Under the pieces are notes generated by a model that was not told the DNA's origin, searched no databases, and was given only the letters and a program-made list of their open reading frames with translations. 64,000 nucleotides of DNA from Paraglaciecola sp. T6c. Lineage in GTDB: Bacteria > Pseudomonadota > Gammaproteobacteria > Enterobacterales > Alteromonadaceae. Below are positions 18,102 through 29,816 of the stretch, piece by piece. Each line of letters opens with the position of its first letter. Position 1 is the first letter of the stretch. The translations under genes and the position numbers were made by a program. The DNA lies in the NCBI RefSeq assembly GCF_000014225.1, contig NC_008228.1, forward strand, positions 1,488,001 to 1,552,000. The letters are read 5' to 3'.

Positions 18102-20576
18102 ATGAAGTTTAAACAGTTAGTTGCTGCAGGATTGATGTTATCCGTTGCCAATATGGCAAAGTCGGCCCAAGAAAGTGAATTTGTCGTTTCTGATATTAAA
18201 GTCGAAGGTCTGCAACGTGTAGCCCTTGGTGCGGCATTAACCTACTTGCCGGTCAAAGTCGGTGATGAAATGAATAGCTTCCGTATAGCACAGGCTATTC
18301 GCTCATTATATGCATCAACGCATTTCGAGAGCATTGAAGTGCTGCGTGACGGCGATGTACTGGTGGTCAAGGTGAAAGAGCGCCCCACTATCAGTAATAT
18401 TATTCTTGAAGGCAATGACGACATCAAAGATGAGCAGCTACAAGAAAGTTTAGACGGCAGCAATATTCGTTTAGGTGAGCCACTGGATAAAACCGTGCTG
18501 ACTTCTATCGAAAATGGCTTAAAAGACTTCTACTACAGTATTGGTAAATATAATGCCGATGTAAGTGCGATCATTACACCTTTGCCACGTAATCGTGTTG
18601 ACCTAAAGCTGCTTTTCGAAGAGGGCGACGCCGCCAAAATTGAGCAGATCAACATTGTTGGTAACACCATTTTTGACGACGCTACTTTGTTCGAACAAAT
18701 GGAACTGAAATTCGATGCCCCATGGTGGGATTTCCTATCCGAAACCCGGTATCAGAAACAGACCCTTACCGGTGATATGGAAACGGTCACAAGCTATTAC
18801 AAAGACCGAGGCTATCTGAAGTTCGATATTGAATCGACGCAAGTATCCATGACGCCTGAGAAAGCGGGTATATACGTCACCTTGAATATTGAAGAAGGCG
18901 AGCAGTATAAAGTTTCTGAAGTGGAATTGGTCGGTGAGTTATTAGGTCATGAGGATTACTTAAAGCTCGTATTGCCTATTACGCCAGGGGAGTTATATAA
19001 CCAGGCTGAAGTAACGTACACAGAAGAGTTTATCAGCAAGTATTTTGGTCGCTTTGGTTACGCTTATCCGACGGTTACCACCATTCCTGATATTAATGAA
19101 GAAGATAAAACGGTTAAATTGACCTTATCCGTGGACCCCGGCAAACGCATTTACGTTCGTCGTATTAACTTCGAAGGTAACATTGGCACTGCTGATGAAG
19201 TATTGCGTCAGTCAGTGACACAAATGGAAGGTGCATGGCTATCAAATGCAACGCTAGAATCTTCGAAGAATGCACTTTCTCGCTTAACCTACATGGAATC
19301 AGTTGATTTTGAAACGGTTCGCCTGCCTGGCGAAGACGACAAAGTTGATGTTAACTTCAGCGTAAAAGAGCAAGCTTCTGGTTCATTCAATGCCGGGATC
19401 GGTTACGGTGATAGAACCAAGCTGAGCTTACAAGCGGGTATCCAACAAGATAACTTCTTAGGTACAGGTAAACGTATCGCGCTTAACTTAAGTACCACGT
19501 CATATCAAAAAAGTGCTCAGATTTCTTATACAGACCCGTATTTCACCATCGATGGTATCAGCTTAGGTGGCTCGGTTGGCTACAGCGAGTTTGATGGAGA
19601 AAGCGCTGGTTTTATTCAATATAACTCTAAACAATATTCAGTTGGCGCAAACGTCGGTTATCCTATTGATGAGTTCAACCGCATTAACTTTGGTTTGACC
19701 TACAGTAATGTTGAGTTGTTCCAAAGCACTTCTTACGAACAGACAACCCGCTTTTATAATCAGTTTGTGGATGAAAGCAACCCTGATGATTCTATTAAAT
19801 ACGATAGCTTCTTAGCGTCAGTTGCCTGGATCCGCTCAACGCTAAACCGTGGTGTTTTTCCAACGGCTGGTTCGTCGCAACGTGCGTCGTTCAGTATCAC
19901 CACGCCGAATTCTGACGTTAACTACTTTAAAACCGAAGTGGATACCAAGTTTTATTTCCCATTGTCTCGTAACCAGCGTTGGTCGTTCTTGGCTCGCTTG
20001 AAGTTAGGTTATGGTAACGGTTATGGCACCGCCAATGGTGTAGATCAAATCTTACCGTTTAACCAAAACTTCGGTGCTGGTGGTAATGATTCACTGCGCG
20101 GCTTTGAAAACAACACTGTTGGACCTCGTGGTGTGCAGCTTACCCCTTCAGTCATCCGAGATATTGACGGCAATATTATTTACGGCAGCCCAGTTAACGA
20201 CACTGTGACTATTTCGTCTCGTTCGCTTGGGGGCAACGCGATGATCTTAGGGGGAGTCGAGTTAATCGTGCCTACTCCGTTTGTAGAAGCTGACTTCGAT
20301 AATTCGGTACGTACTAGCTTGTTCGTGGATGTAGGTAACGTTTGGGATACCGAATTTAGGTATGACCGTTATAAAGATTTAACGCTTAATCAACAGTTTA
20401 ACAACGATCCATTAGAAGATTACAGTGATTACAAGTTGTATAGAGCTTCTGGTGGTCTTTCTGTACAATGGCTGTCGCCTATGGGACCTATGGTATTCAG
20501 CTTCTCTAAAGCGATTGAATCAAGAGAAGGGGATGACACGAAGTTTTTCTCTTTTAACATTGGTCAAACATTCTAA
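18102..20576 (+). CDS. bamA: Outer-membrane protein assembly factor BamA
   Basis: BamA is the core of the machine that inserts beta-barrel proteins into the outer membrane. A signal peptide occupies residues 1-22 (cleavage likely after AKSA). Five POTRA domains extend to about residue 420, and the C-terminal part is the 16-stranded barrel. The conserved loop-6 motif appears as LRGF near residue 665, and the protein ends in phenylalanine (NIGQTF), as barrel proteins do. The length of 824 residues is close to the 810 of E. coli. GGAAG precedes the ATG. Confidence 0.97.
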   Translation: MKFKQLVAAGLMLSVANMAKSAQESEFVVSDIKVEGLQRVALGAALTYLPVKVGDEMNSFRIAQAIRSLYASTHFESIEVLRDGDVLVVKVKERPTISNIILEGNDDIKDEQLQESLDGSNIRLGEPLDKTVLTSIENGLKDFYYSIGKYNADVSAIITPLPRNRVDLKLLFEEGDAAKIEQINIVGNTIFDDATLFEQMELKFDAPWWDFLSETRYQKQTLTGDMETVTSYYKDRGYLKFDIESTQVSMTPEKAGIYVTLNIEEGEQYKVSEVELVGELLGHEDYLKLVLPITPGELYNQAEVTYTEEFISKYFGRFGYAYPTVTTIPDINEEDKTVKLTLSVDPGKRIYVRRINFEGNIGTADEVLRQSVTQMEGAWLSNATLESSKNALSRLTYMESVDFETVRLPGEDDKVDVNFSVKEQASGSFNAGIGYGDRTKLSLQAGIQQDNFLGTGKRIALNLSTTSYQKSAQISYTDPYFTIDGISLGGSVGYSEFDGESAGFIQYNSKQYSVGANVGYPIDEFNRINFGLTYSNVELFQSTSYEQTTRFYNQFVDESNPDDSIKYDSFLASVAWIRSTLNRGVFPTAGSSQRASFSITTPNSDVNYFKTEVDTKFYFPLSRNQRWSFLARLKLGYGNGYGTANGVDQILPFNQNFGAGGNDSLRGFENNTVGPRGVQLTPSVIRDIDGNIIYGSPVNDTVTISSRSLGGNAMILGGVELIVPTPFVEADFDNSVRTSLFVDVGNVWDTEFRYDRYKDLTLNQQFNNDPLEDYSDYKLYRASGGLSVQWLSPMGPMVFSFSKAIESREGDDTKFFSFNIGQTF

Positions 20577-20630
20577 ATCCAGTATTGTTTAGTGCTGAGA
20601 AAAATAACGATTAAAAATCAGGAGTATCTT

Positions 20631-21146
20631 TTGAAAACATTTACTAAAAGTCTTGTAGCAGGGGCATTAATTGGCGCAGCAGCATTTAGTAGTGCAGCAT
20701 TGGCAGAGCAAAAAATCGGTGCGGTTAACGTACAAGGTATTTTTCAATCTATGCCTCAAGCAGCCACAATTCAACAAGACTTAGCGGCAGAGTTTAAAGA
20801 CAAAACTGAAGAAGTTAGCCGCTTAGAAAAAGACATTAAGTATTACATTGAGAAGAATCAACGTGATGCAGCGACTATGAGCAGCAAAGAAAAAACTGAA
20901 CTTGAAGGCAAAATCAACGCTCTTCGTGAAGAATATGCAGCTAAAGCGCAGCCGCTTCAACAAGAAGTACAAGGTCGTTTGAAAGAAGAGCAAAATAAAT
21001 TGCTTGGTTTCATCAAGCAGTCAATTGACGTTGTTGCAGCGAAAGAAAAGTATGACGTTATATTAAACGCCAATGCAGTTGCGTTTATTAATCCAGAAGA
21101 TGATATCTCTAAGAAAGTATTAGAGCAGGTCAGTAAAGTAAAATAA
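20631..21146 (+). CDS. skp: Periplasmic chaperone Skp (OmpH)
   Basis: Skp holds unfolded outer-membrane proteins in the periplasm. The predicted start is TTG at 20631, preceded by AGGAG at 20620-20624. It gives a clean signal peptide ending in SSAALA before EQKIGAVNVQ. The mature protein is a long lysine- and glutamate-rich helical hairpin (about residues 50-115), as in the jellyfish-shaped trimer. An upstream in-frame start at 20592 would add 13 residues before the signal peptide and was rejected. It sits between bamA and lpxD, the conserved order. Confidence 0.93.
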   Translation: MKTFTKSLVAGALIGAAAFSSAALAEQKIGAVNVQGIFQSMPQAATIQQDLAAEFKDKTEEVSRLEKDIKYYIEKNQRDAATMSSKEKTELEGKINALREEYAAKAQPLQQEVQGRLKEEQNKLLGFIKQSIDVVAAKEKYDVILNANAVAFINPEDDISKKVLEQVSKVK

Positions 21147-21188
21147 GTCCAACAGGACGCGCGTTAAAATCGATAATAAGGTCTGACT

Positions 21189-22223
21189 TTGAATCAAACG
21201 GTTAGCTTACAGCAATTAGCTGATAAAATTGGAGCCTCGCTACATCTTACTGATGGCGACAGTGGTGAGACACAAATCCATTCACTGTCTACATTGGCGT
21301 CAGCAGGCAATGGTCAGATTTCATTTTTGTCGAATAGTCGGTATCGTAGCCAGCTTGAAAAAACGGCCGCTCAGGCCGTTATTTTAAAATCCGAAGATTT
21401 ATCGCATTGTCAGTGCTCAGCATTAGTGATGGACAATCCCTATGTTGGGTTTGCACTCGCAGCACAATTACTTGACTCTACTCCTCGTTCGGCCGACGGC
21501 ATTTCACCTTTAGCGGTGATAGCTGATGATGTTGAATTGGGGGATAACGTTAGTATTGGTGCGCATGCCGTTATTGAATCGGGTGTTAAGCTAGCAGATA
21601 ACGTACAAATTGGCCCCGGCTGCTTTATTGGTAAAGAGGTAAGTGTTGGTGCCAATACTAAGCTGTGGGCAAATGTCACTCTGTATCATCGCGTAGTACT
21701 AGGGCAAGACTGTTTAATACAATCTGCCACTGTCATTGGTGCTGATGGTTTTGGTTATGCAAATGACAAAGGCCGTTGGGTTAAAATACCTCAGTTAGGC
21801 ACGGTTATCTTAGGAGATCGTGTTGAAGTGGGTGCCAGTAGTACTATTGATCGTGGTGCGCTTGATGACACCATCATTGGTAATGGTGTAATTATCGATA
21901 ATCAGTGTCAAGTCGCACACAATGTGATTATTGGTGAGAACACTGCCATCGCTGGATGCACAGTTGTCGCTGGAAGTGTTACTATTGGCCGCAATTGTAC
22001 AATTGGTGGCATGGTGGCAATTAACGGACATATGGAAATTTGTGATAACGTTTATATTACGGGGATGAGTATGGTGACAAAAGCCATAGACAAACCTGGC
22101 GTTTACTCTTCCGGAATGCCCGCTATTGAAAACCGAGAGTGGCGAAAAAATGCAGTGGCGTTGCGTAACCTTAGCACCCTCAATCAGCGTGTCAAAACAC
22201 TCGAAAAATCGCATTTAAAGTAA
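21189..22223 (+). CDS. lpxD: UDP-3-O-(3-hydroxyacyl)glucosamine N-acyltransferase
   Basis: LpxD adds the second acyl chain in lipid A synthesis, using acyl-ACP. The N-terminal uridine-binding domain (about 1-100) is followed by a left-handed beta helix of hexapeptide repeats. The catalytic His lies in [17 protein letters not shown]. The length is 344 residues. The start is TTG at 21189 with AAGG eight bases upstream; no ATG is available near the N-terminus. It is grouped with fabZ, lpxA and lpxB. Confidence 0.95.
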   Translation: MNQTVSLQQLADKIGASLHLTDGDSGETQIHSLSTLASAGNGQISFLSNSRYRSQLEKTAAQAVILKSEDLSHCQCSALVMDNPYVGFALAAQLLDSTPRSADGISPLAVIADDVELGDNVSIGAHAVIESGVKLADNVQIGPGCFIGKEVSVGANTKLWANVTLYHRVVLGQDCLIQSATVIGADGFGYANDKGRWVKIPQLGTVILGDRVEVGASSTIDRGALDDTIIGNGVIIDNQCQVAHNVIIGENTAIAGCTVVAGSVTIGRNCTIGGMVAINGHMEICDNVYITGMSMVTKAIDKPGVYSSGMPAIENREWRKNAVALRNLSTLNQRVKTLEKSHLK

Positions 22224-22264
22224 GTTACCTTGCCAATTGGTGACTTAATTGAGGAGATAACCTG

Positions 22265-22711
22265 TTGGTTAATAATATCAATCAGCTTGGAATTGAAGAA
22301 ATTCTTGAGCTTTTACCCCACCGTTACCCATTTTTATTACTTGATCGTGTTACGGACTACACCTTAGGTGAATCGATCACAGCCTATAAGAACATTACCT
22401 TTAATGAGCCGTGCTTCACTGGCCATTTTCCGGGTAAGCCTATTTTCCCCGGGGTACTCATTTTAGAAGCATTAGCACAAGCCGCAGGCGTGTTAGGCTT
22501 TAAAACTGCAGGTAATAGTGACGATTTATATTTGTATGCAGGGATAGATAAAGCGCGCTTTAAACATCCTGTTGTGCCTGGTGATCGTTTAGATATGGAC
22601 GTGCGCCTTATAAAAGAGCGCCGCGGGATCTGGAAATTCCACGGTGTCGGCAGCGTAGATGGCAAAGCCGTCTGTGAAGCAGAATTCATGTGTGCCATGC
22701 GGAAACTATAA
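22265..22711 (+). CDS. fabZ: 3-hydroxyacyl-ACP dehydratase FabZ
   Basis: FabZ dehydrates 3-hydroxyacyl-ACP in fatty acid elongation and competes with lipid A synthesis for 3-hydroxymyristoyl-ACP. The hot-dog-fold catalytic residues are in [11 protein letters not shown] (His) and [12 protein letters not shown] (Glu). The length is 148 residues. The start is TTG at 22265, eight bases after a strong GAGGAG, and no in-frame ATG exists before the conserved core. The stop lies one base before the lpxA GTG. Confidence 0.95.
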
Positions 22712-22712
22712 C

Positions 22713-23483
22713 GTGATTCATTCTACAGCTATCATTCATCCTTCGGCGATTATCGCCGATGATGTGAAAATTGGTCCTTATTGTCTTATCGGCGCTAATG
22801 TTGAAATTGGCTCAGGCACCGTGCTTGAGTCTCATGTGGTCGTAAAAGGCCACACTAAGATCGGCGAAAACAACCGATTCTTCCAGTTTGGTTCCATCGG
22901 TGAAGATTGCCAAGATAAAAAATATGCTGGCGAAGATACGTATTTGACCATTGGCGATAATAACGTTTTTCGCGAATCAGTCACTGTCCATCGCGGCACA
23001 GCTCAAGATAAGGCGTTGACTCAAATTGGCTCACATAATTTGCTTATGGCTTATGCCCATGTTGCCCATGATTGCGTCATTGGCGATCACTCTATTTTGG
23101 CAAATAACGCGACGTTAGCAGGCCATGTGCACATTGGCGATCACGTTATTTTAGGCGGTATGACAGCCTTTCATCAATTCTGCCATATCGGCTCACATAG
23201 CTTTGTAGCAGGTGGCGCAATCGTGCTGCGTGACGTACCTCCCTACGTCATGATAGGCGGTGATAAAAGCACGCCTCATGGTATCAATAGTGAAGGTTTG
23301 AAGCGTCGCGGTTTTGATAAAGACGTCATTATGCAATTACGCCGTGCCTACAAGGTGCTATACCGAAATGGTCATCGAGCAGACGAAGCGGTTGAGTTGC
23401 TAAACGAAATGGCGCAAAGCACGCCTGAGGTTAAGATCATGGCTGATTTTGTGGCGACCTCTTCACGAGGTATTGTGCGCTAA
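22713..23483 (+). CDS. lpxA: UDP-N-acetylglucosamine acyltransferase LpxA
   Basis: LpxA catalyses the first lipid A step, moving 3-hydroxyacyl from ACP to UDP-GlcNAc. The hexapeptide beta helix is clear, with the catalytic His in AHVAHDC. The C-terminal helical part contains GLKRRGF. The predicted start is GTG at 22713, one base after the fabZ stop; the protein then reads IHSTAIIHPSAII, aligning with E. coli LpxA from residue 2. That gives 256 residues. An earlier in-frame start would lie inside fabZ. Confidence 0.94.
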   Translation: MIHSTAIIHPSAIIADDVKIGPYCLIGANVEIGSGTVLESHVVVKGHTKIGENNRFFQFGSIGEDCQDKKYAGEDTYLTIGDNNVFRESVTVHRGTAQDKALTQIGSHNLLMAYAHVAHDCVIGDHSILANNATLAGHVHIGDHVILGGMTAFHQFCHIGSHSFVAGGAIVLRDVPPYVMIGGDKSTPHGINSEGLKRRGFDKDVIMQLRRAYKVLYRNGHRADEAVELLNEMAQSTPEVKIMADFVATSSRGIVR

Positions 23484-23486
23484 GCC

Positions 23487-24653
23487 ATGAGCGAAAAAGC
23501 CATTAGAGTAGGAATAGTTGCCGGTGAAACATCCGGCGACATACTAGCCGCCGGATTAATCAGCAGTATTAAGCAGCAATATCCCAATGCCATTTTTGAA
23601 GGGATAGCCGGTCCACGCATGCAAGCGCAAGGGTGTACAACGATATTCGACATGGAAGAACTATCTGTGATGGGACTCGTTGAAGTGTTATCGCGTATTC
23701 GCAGATTGTTGTTTGTTCGCAAAAGTTTATATCAACATTTTATCGCCAATCCCCCAGATATTTTTATCGGTGTTGATGCCCCAGATTTTAACTTACGCTT
23801 AGAGTTACCTCTTAAAAAAGCGGGTATTAAAACCGTGCATTACGTCAGCCCCACAGTTTGGGCTTGGCGCGAGAAGCGCGTGTTCAATATTGCCAAAGCA
23901 ACCGATCTGGTTTTGAGTTTGTTTCCGTTTGAGAAGCAGGTCTACGATAAGCATAATATCCCATGCCAATTTGTAGGCCATACCATGGCAGATGGCATCC
24001 CTTTGGTGCCTGATAAAGGTGCTGCACGTAAAGCATTAAAAGTACACCCAGACGAGCGAGTATTGGCCTTGTTGCCTGGTAGTCGCCACAGTGAAGTGAG
24101 CTTGCTGCTCGATATTTTTATGCAAAGCGCAGAACTATTGTCCAAAGACGTAAGCGATTTATGTGTGCTCATCCCAGTGGTTAACAAAGAGCGCAAACGT
24201 CAAGTTGAAGACTATATGCGAGAGCACTTGGTTGACGTAAATTACCGAGTGGTTATCGGCCATGCTCGTGAAGTGATGACAGCTTCTGACGCTGTATTGC
24301 TAGCGTCGGGGACAGCGACGCTAGAAGCCATGCTATGCAAACGCCCTATGGTGGTAGCATATCGTATGAGCTGGCTAACCCACCAAATGATGAAGCGTTT
24401 ATATATTGCTAAATATTTTGCATTACCCAATATTTTAGCGGATGAAGAGTTAGTCCCCGAATTATTGCAAGAAGACGTTAACCCTCAGAATATTGCCGGC
24501 AAATTATTGCACTACTTTAACCAGAGTGAAGATCAGAAAGCTGCGTTAGTCGCCCGCTTTACTGAACTTCATGGGTTACTCAAGCAAGATGCAGATGCCC
24601 AAGCGGCCAAAGCGGTGTTATCGCTAATAGAACCCAATCAAGAGAGCAAGTAA
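23487..24653 (+). CDS. lpxB: Lipid-A-disaccharide synthase
   Basis: LpxB joins UDP-diacylglucosamine and lipid X to form the lipid A disaccharide at the inner membrane. Motifs include GIVAGETSGDILAAGLI at the N-terminus, the HYVSPTVWAWRE segment and LLPGSRHSEV. The length of 388 residues is close to E. coli (382). It starts three bases after lpxA and its stop is directly followed by the rnhB ATG, so the block lpxD-fabZ-lpxA-lpxB-rnhB-dnaE is tightly packed. Confidence 0.96.
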   Translation: MSEKAIRVGIVAGETSGDILAAGLISSIKQQYPNAIFEGIAGPRMQAQGCTTIFDMEELSVMGLVEVLSRIRRLLFVRKSLYQHFIANPPDIFIGVDAPDFNLRLELPLKKAGIKTVHYVSPTVWAWREKRVFNIAKATDLVLSLFPFEKQVYDKHNIPCQFVGHTMADGIPLVPDKGAARKALKVHPDERVLALLPGSRHSEVSLLLDIFMQSAELLSKDVSDLCVLIPVVNKERKRQVEDYMREHLVDVNYRVVIGHAREVMTASDAVLLASGTATLEAMLCKRPMVVAYRMSWLTHQMMKRLYIAKYFALPNILADEELVPELLQEDVNPQNIAGKLLHYFNQSEDQKAALVARFTELHGLLKQDADAQAAKAVLSLIEPNQESK

Positions 24654-25247
24654 ATGACCCAGTTAATTGCAGGTGTCGATGAAGTTGGCCGCGGGCCCTT
24701 GGTGGGCGATGTGGTAACCGCCGCTGTTATCCTTGACCCAGCCAAACCGATTGCCGGGTTAGCAGATTCAAAGAAAATATCAGAGAAAAAACGTCTCGCC
24801 CTGTTTGATATCATCATGCAGAACGCATTAGCGGTCTGTGTAGGCAGAGCGTCACCGCAAGAGATTGACGAGTTAAATATCCTGCATGCCACCATGCTTG
24901 CTATGAAGCGAGCAGTGCAAGGGCTAGCAACCCAGCCCACGTTTGTGCGCGTAGACGGTAATCGTTGTCCTAATTGGGATTATGCCAGTGAAGCGGTGGT
25001 AAAAGGTGATAGCCTATTTGCTGAAATTTCAGCGGCTTCAATTATTGCGAAAGTGACCAGAGATGCGGAAATGAGCGAGTTACACAATGCTCACCCTGAA
25101 TACGGTTTCGCTCAGCACAAGGGATACCCCACAAAAGCGCACCTAGAAAAACTGGCTGAACTTGGCCCTTTATCTCAGTACCGAATGAGCTTCAAACCCG
25201 TGCAATTATCGTTAATGCAACGTGGCGGGCAGTTGGCAGGAAACTAA
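24654..25247 (+). CDS. rnhB: Ribonuclease HII
   Basis: RNase HII nicks DNA at embedded ribonucleotides and degrades RNA in hybrids. The acidic active site is visible as [10 protein letters not shown] at residues 7-16 and [12 protein letters not shown]. The C-terminal [11 protein letters not shown] motif is also present. The length of 197 residues matches E. coli (198). It directly abuts lpxB upstream and dnaE downstream with no spacer, which suggests translational coupling. Confidence 0.96.
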   Translation: MTQLIAGVDEVGRGPLVGDVVTAAVILDPAKPIAGLADSKKISEKKRLALFDIIMQNALAVCVGRASPQEIDELNILHATMLAMKRAVQGLATQPTFVRVDGNRCPNWDYASEAVVKGDSLFAEISAASIIAKVTRDAEMSELHNAHPEYGFAQHKGYPTKAHLEKLAELGPLSQYRMSFKPVQLSLMQRGGQLAGN

Positions 25248-28200
25248 ATGTCTGATTGTAAATTTGTACACTTGAGAGTCCACAGCGACTATTCAATGCT
25301 AGACGGTTTGAATAAAGTAAAACCGCTGATTGCCCATGTAAAATCACTCAATATGCCTGCGGTTGCGTTAACCGATCAGATGAACATGTGTGGCCTGGTA
25401 AAATTTTATGAGCAGGCCCATTCAAACGGCATTAAACCCATTATTGGTACGGACTTCTGGGTGCAGTCAGATGCCCTAGAAGATCATGTTTTTCGCTTGA
25501 CGTTGTTAGCCGCTAATAACAAAGGCTATAAAAATATCACTTTGCTCATCTCTAAAGCGTATCTGCGCGGCAGTGTGCAAGACAAAGCCGTTATAGACCA
25601 AGAATGGTTGGTTGAGCATAGTGAAGGGGTGATCATCCTTTCAGGTGGCCGTATGGGCGACTTAGGGGTTTATCTAACCAAAGGCAATGTTGGCCTAGCT
25701 GAAAAGGCTACCGCCTTTTACCAGCAGCATTTTCCTGACCGTTTCTACTTAGAATTAACACGCACAGGGCGCTTAGGCGAAGAAGACTATATTCACCGAG
25801 CGGTGGAGTGGGCGGGGCAACATGACTTGCCCGTAGTGGCCACAAACGAAGTGTGCTTTATCTCACCTGATAACTTTGAAGCGCACGAAATTCGCGTTGC
25901 CATTCATGATGGTTACACACTGAACGATCCACGTCGTCCTAAGTTGTACAGTGAACAACAATACATGCGCACCAGCGAGGAAATGTGTGAGCTATTTGCC
26001 GACATTCCCCAAGCGATTGAGAACACAGTTGAGATTGCCAAGCGTTGTAATGTATCAGTACTACTAGGCACTTATTTCCTACCAGATTTCCCTACGGGCG
26101 ATATGTCCATCGCAGACTTCTTAGTAAAAGTATCTGAAGAGGGGTTAGAAAAACGCTTAGCGTTTCTTTTCCCTGACGAAGAAGAACGCCTTGCTAAACG
26201 CCCAGAATACGATGAACGATTAAAGATTGAGTTAGTGGTAATCAACCAAATGGGATTTCCCGGTTACTTCTTGATCGTAATGGAATTTATTCAGTGGAGT
26301 AAAGATAACGGTATTCCAGTTGGTCCGGGACGAGGGTCAGGTGCTGGTTCACTGGTGGCATATGCACTAGGGATAACGGATTTGGATCCGCTGGAATTTG
26401 ATTTGCTGTTCGAGCGATTCTTGAACCCTGAGCGGGTTTCCATGCCGGATTTCGACGTCGATTTCTGTATGGACAGACGCGACGAAGTGATTGATCACGT
26501 TGCTGAAATGTACGGTCGTGATGCGGTATCGCAAATTATCACATTTGGTACCATGGCTGCGAAGGCCGTTGTGCGCGACGTTGGGCGAGTTTTGGGTCAC
26601 CCTTACGGCTTCGTTGATCGTATTTCAAAGCTTATTCCACCTACGCCAGGTATGACGTTAACCAAAGCATTTGAAGAAGAGCCGCGATTACCGGAGCTTT
26701 ACGCCTACGATGAAGAAGTCAAAGATCTCATCGATATGGCGCGAATTCTTGAAGGGGTAACTCGTAACGCGGGTAAACACGCCGGTGGTGTGGTTATCGC
26801 GCCAGATAAAATTACCGATTTCGCGCCCTTATATTGTGATGATGAGGGGAAAAACCCAGTCACGCAATTTGATAAAAATGATGTTGAAACGGCAGGTCTG
26901 GTTAAGTTTGATTTCTTGGGCTTACGTACACTGACCATTATTCAGTGGGCCATCGATATGATTTCCGCCGGTAAAGGCGTCGATATCGATATCTTGGCGA
27001 TTCCAATGGATGACAAGAAATCCTTTAAACTCTTACAGCGCTCTGAAACCACAGCCGTTTTCCAGCTTGAATCCCGCGGTATGAAGGATTTGATCAAGCG
27101 ACTTCGACCCGATAGTTTTGAAGATATTATCGCACTGGTAGCCCTATTTAGACCGGGTCCTTTGCAATCAGGCATGGTGGACAACTTTATCGACCGTAAA
27201 CATGGCCGAGAAGCAATCTCCTATCCCGATGCCACATACCAACATGAATGCTTGAAAGAAATTTTAGAGCCGACATACGGCATTATCTTGTATCAAGAAC
27301 AAGTTATGCAGATAGCTCAGGAAATGTCTGGGTATAGTTTGGGTGGGGCAGATTTACTTCGCCGAGCTATGGGTAAGAAAAAGCCCGAAGAAATGGCCAA
27401 ACAGCGAGAGTCATTTGAGACCGGCGCCAAAAACAACAACATTGACCCTGAGTTGGCGATTAAAATCTTCGATCTGGTAGAAAAGTTCGCTGGGTATGGT
27501 TTTAACAAATCTCACTCTGCTGCTTATGCCTTGGTCTCTTATCAAACCCTTTGGTTAAAAACCCATTACCCTGCTGAATTTATGGCGGCGGTAATGTCCG
27601 CTGATATGGACAACACAGATAAAATCGTGACCTTAGTCGACGAATGTCAGCGAATGGGAATTACCTTATTGCCACCTGATGTCAATGCAGGTAGCTACAA
27701 GTTTACCGTTGATAGCGAGGGGCGAATTGTTTATGGCATCGGAGCCATCAAAGGTGTGGGGGAAGGCCCTATAGCCGCGATCATTGAAGCGCGGGAAAAC
27801 CACGAAAAATTCACAGACCTATTCGATTTCTGTGCAAAAGTGGATACTAAACGGATCAATAAGCGAGTGCTTGAAAAACTCGTTTACGCTGGCGCACTGG
27901 ACAACCTTGGGCCACATCGAGCGTCTATTATGGCCACCTTACCGGAAGCAATATCTGCCGCAGATCAACACGCTAAAGCCGAAGCCCACGGGCAAAGTGA
28001 TATGTTTGGCCTGCTAACCACAGAGCCTGAGCAAGTGGAGCAAGCGTTTGCTAAAGTGCCACATTGGGCAGAGAAAGTCTGGTTAGACGGCGAAAAGGTC
28101 ACATTAGGGCTTTACCTAACGGGACACCCAATTAACCAATATGCCCAAGAAATTAAACATTACTGTACGGGTCGCTTGATTGATCTCAAACCGACCCATA

Positions 28201-28715
28201 AAGATGTCGTATCATACGCGGTAGGGTTAGTTATTGGCGTACGGGTGATGACCAATAAACGAGGTCGACGTTGGGGCATTGTCACATTAGATGATAAAAG
28301 TGCTAGGATAGATGTACGTTTTTTCCCCGATCTGTTTGAACAATACGAGGAAATACTGCAATCTGACCGAATATTGGTGGTAAGTGGACAGGTCAGCTTT
28401 GATGAATTTTCCGGGGGCAATACAATAGGCGCCCGCGACGCTATGGACATAGTTCAGGCGAGGGAAAAGAACGCAAAATGGTTAAGTATGCAGTTTGAAT
28501 CGAGCTGGTGTAATGCCTCAACACTCGCTAAACTGCAAGCAATATTAGCGCCTTATCAAGGCGGAAGCTGTCCGGTACAAGCCCATGTTGTGCATCCGGA
28601 TGCCGAGGTAACATTAGCGTTAGGTGCCCAGTGGTACGTTACCCCTGAGGATCAGTTACTTTTTGAATTACAGCAGCAGTTCGGTAAAGAGCATGTAGAG
28701 CTGGTGTTTCATTGA
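25248..28715 (+). CDS. dnaE: DNA polymerase III alpha subunit
   Basis: DnaE is the replicative polymerase subunit. The N-terminal PHP domain starts with [13 protein letters not shown]. The C-family catalytic aspartates are in [15 protein letters not shown] near residues 400-405 and in [10 protein letters not shown] near residue 553. The helix-hairpin-helix region and an OB domain ([14 protein letters not shown] region near 990) follow. The length of 1155 residues matches E. coli (1160). It begins immediately after the rnhB stop. Confidence 0.97.
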   Translation: MSDCKFVHLRVHSDYSMLDGLNKVKPLIAHVKSLNMPAVALTDQMNMCGLVKFYEQAHSNGIKPIIGTDFWVQSDALEDHVFRLTLLAANNKGYKNITLLISKAYLRGSVQDKAVIDQEWLVEHSEGVIILSGGRMGDLGVYLTKGNVGLAEKATAFYQQHFPDRFYLELTRTGRLGEEDYIHRAVEWAGQHDLPVVATNEVCFISPDNFEAHEIRVAIHDGYTLNDPRRPKLYSEQQYMRTSEEMCELFADIPQAIENTVEIAKRCNVSVLLGTYFLPDFPTGDMSIADFLVKVSEEGLEKRLAFLFPDEEERLAKRPEYDERLKIELVVINQMGFPGYFLIVMEFIQWSKDNGIPVGPGRGSGAGSLVAYALGITDLDPLEFDLLFERFLNPERVSMPDFDVDFCMDRRDEVIDHVAEMYGRDAVSQIITFGTMAAKAVVRDVGRVLGHPYGFVDRISKLIPPTPGMTLTKAFEEEPRLPELYAYDEEVKDLIDMARILEGVTRNAGKHAGGVVIAPDKITDFAPLYCDDEGKNPVTQFDKNDVETAGLVKFDFLGLRTLTIIQWAIDMISAGKGVDIDILAIPMDDKKSFKLLQRSETTAVFQLESRGMKDLIKRLRPDSFEDIIALVALFRPGPLQSGMVDNFIDRKHGREAISYPDATYQHECLKEILEPTYGIILYQEQVMQIAQEMSGYSLGGADLLRRAMGKKKPEEMAKQRESFETGAKNNNIDPELAIKIFDLVEKFAGYGFNKSHSAAYALVSYQTLWLKTHYPAEFMAAVMSADMDNTDKIVTLVDECQRMGITLLPPDVNAGSYKFTVDSEGRIVYGIGAIKGVGEGPIAAIIEARENHEKFTDLFDFCAKVDTKRINKRVLEKLVYAGALDNLGPHRASIMATLPEAISAADQHAKAEAHGQSDMFGLLTTEPEQVEQAFAKVPHWAEKVWLDGEKVTLGLYLTGHPINQYAQEIKHYCTGRLIDLKPTHKDVVSYAVGLVIGVRVMTNKRGRRWGIVTLDDKSARIDVRFFPDLFEQYEEILQSDRILVVSGQVSFDEFSGGNTIGARDAMDIVQAREKNAKWLSMQFESSWCNASTLAKLQAILAPYQGGSCPVQAHVVHPDAEVTLALGAQWYVTPEDQLLFELQQQFGKEHVELVFH

Positions 28716-28763
28716 TTTTGACAGATATAACGTCTGTTCACGAATAAACAAATTAGGTGTGGA

Positions 28764-29720
28764 ATGAGCTTGAATTTTTTGGATTTCGAAAAACCAATCG
28801 CTGATCTTGAAGCAAAGATTGAAGGATTGCGTTTGGTTAATCAAGGCGGTGAATTCGATATTAGTATCGAGGAAGAAATCACAAAACTGCGTGAAAAAAG
28901 CGCGGAAATGAGCAAAAAAATATTCGCAGACTTAGGGGCATGGCAAGTATCTCAACTTGCGCGTCACCCAATGCGCCCGTATACCTTGGATTATATCCCC
29001 CGTATTTTTAGCGAATTTGATGAATTGGCAGGTGACCGCGCTTTCGCCGATGACAAAGCAATCATCGGTGGCTTAGCCATGTTAGATGAGCAGCCTATTA
29101 TGGTCATTGGACACCAAAAAGGCCGCGATACCAAAGAGAAAATCAAACGTAACTTTGGTATGCCTAAGCCTGAAGGTTATCGTAAAGCGTTGCGTTTAAT
29201 GGAAATGGCCGAGCGTTTTAATTTGCCTATCATTACCTTTATCGACACCCCTGGTGCTTATCCTGGTGTGGGGGCTGAAGAGCGTGGTCAAAGTGAAGCT
29301 ATTGCCCGCAATTTAAAAGTGATGGCAGGACTCAAAGTGCCCATTATCTGTACGGTGATAGGTGAAGGTGGCTCGGGTGGCGCATTGGCAATTGGTGTTG
29401 GCGATCGTGTTAATATGTTGCAATACAGTACCTATTCCGTTATTTCACCAGAAGGTTGTGCGTCAATCCTCTGGAAAAGTGCTGACAAAGCCCCTTTAGC
29501 CGCAGAGGCGATGGGCGTAGCTGCTGGACAAATTAAAGAGTTAGGCTTGATCAACAGCATAGTGGAGGAGCCTTTAGGTGGCGCGCATCGTGACCACGAC
29601 GTTGCAGCGGCGAATCTGAAAGCGACTATTAAACAGCAACTCGCTCAACTAAAAAGCTTGTCTGTTGAAGAGTTACTCGATCAACGGTACGAGCGACTCA
29701 TGTCGTTTGGTTACTGTTAA
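28764..29720 (+). CDS. accA: Acetyl-CoA carboxylase carboxyltransferase subunit alpha
   Basis: AccA forms the carboxyltransferase with AccD that moves the carboxyl group from biotin to acetyl-CoA in fatty acid synthesis. The sequence shows [29 protein letters not shown] and [15 protein letters not shown], typical of the family. The length of 318 residues is nearly identical to E. coli (319). AGGTG precedes the ATG. It lies 48 bases after dnaE and before tilS, a conserved order. Confidence 0.97.
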   Translation: MSLNFLDFEKPIADLEAKIEGLRLVNQGGEFDISIEEEITKLREKSAEMSKKIFADLGAWQVSQLARHPMRPYTLDYIPRIFSEFDELAGDRAFADDKAIIGGLAMLDEQPIMVIGHQKGRDTKEKIKRNFGMPKPEGYRKALRLMEMAERFNLPIITFIDTPGAYPGVGAEERGQSEAIARNLKVMAGLKVPIICTVIGEGGSGGALAIGVGDRVNMLQYSTYSVISPEGCASILWKSADKAPLAAEAMGVAAGQIKELGLINSIVEEPLGGAHRDHDVAAANLKATIKQQLAQLKSLSVEELLDQRYERLMSFGYC

Positions 29721-29816
29721 AAAATTGATTAGCTGCCTGTGTAAGCAGGCTGTTTATGTTCAGCGCTTTTACAAACATGTACTCGCGCTGACGTTGTTAG
29801 CAACCCATTGGCAGAT

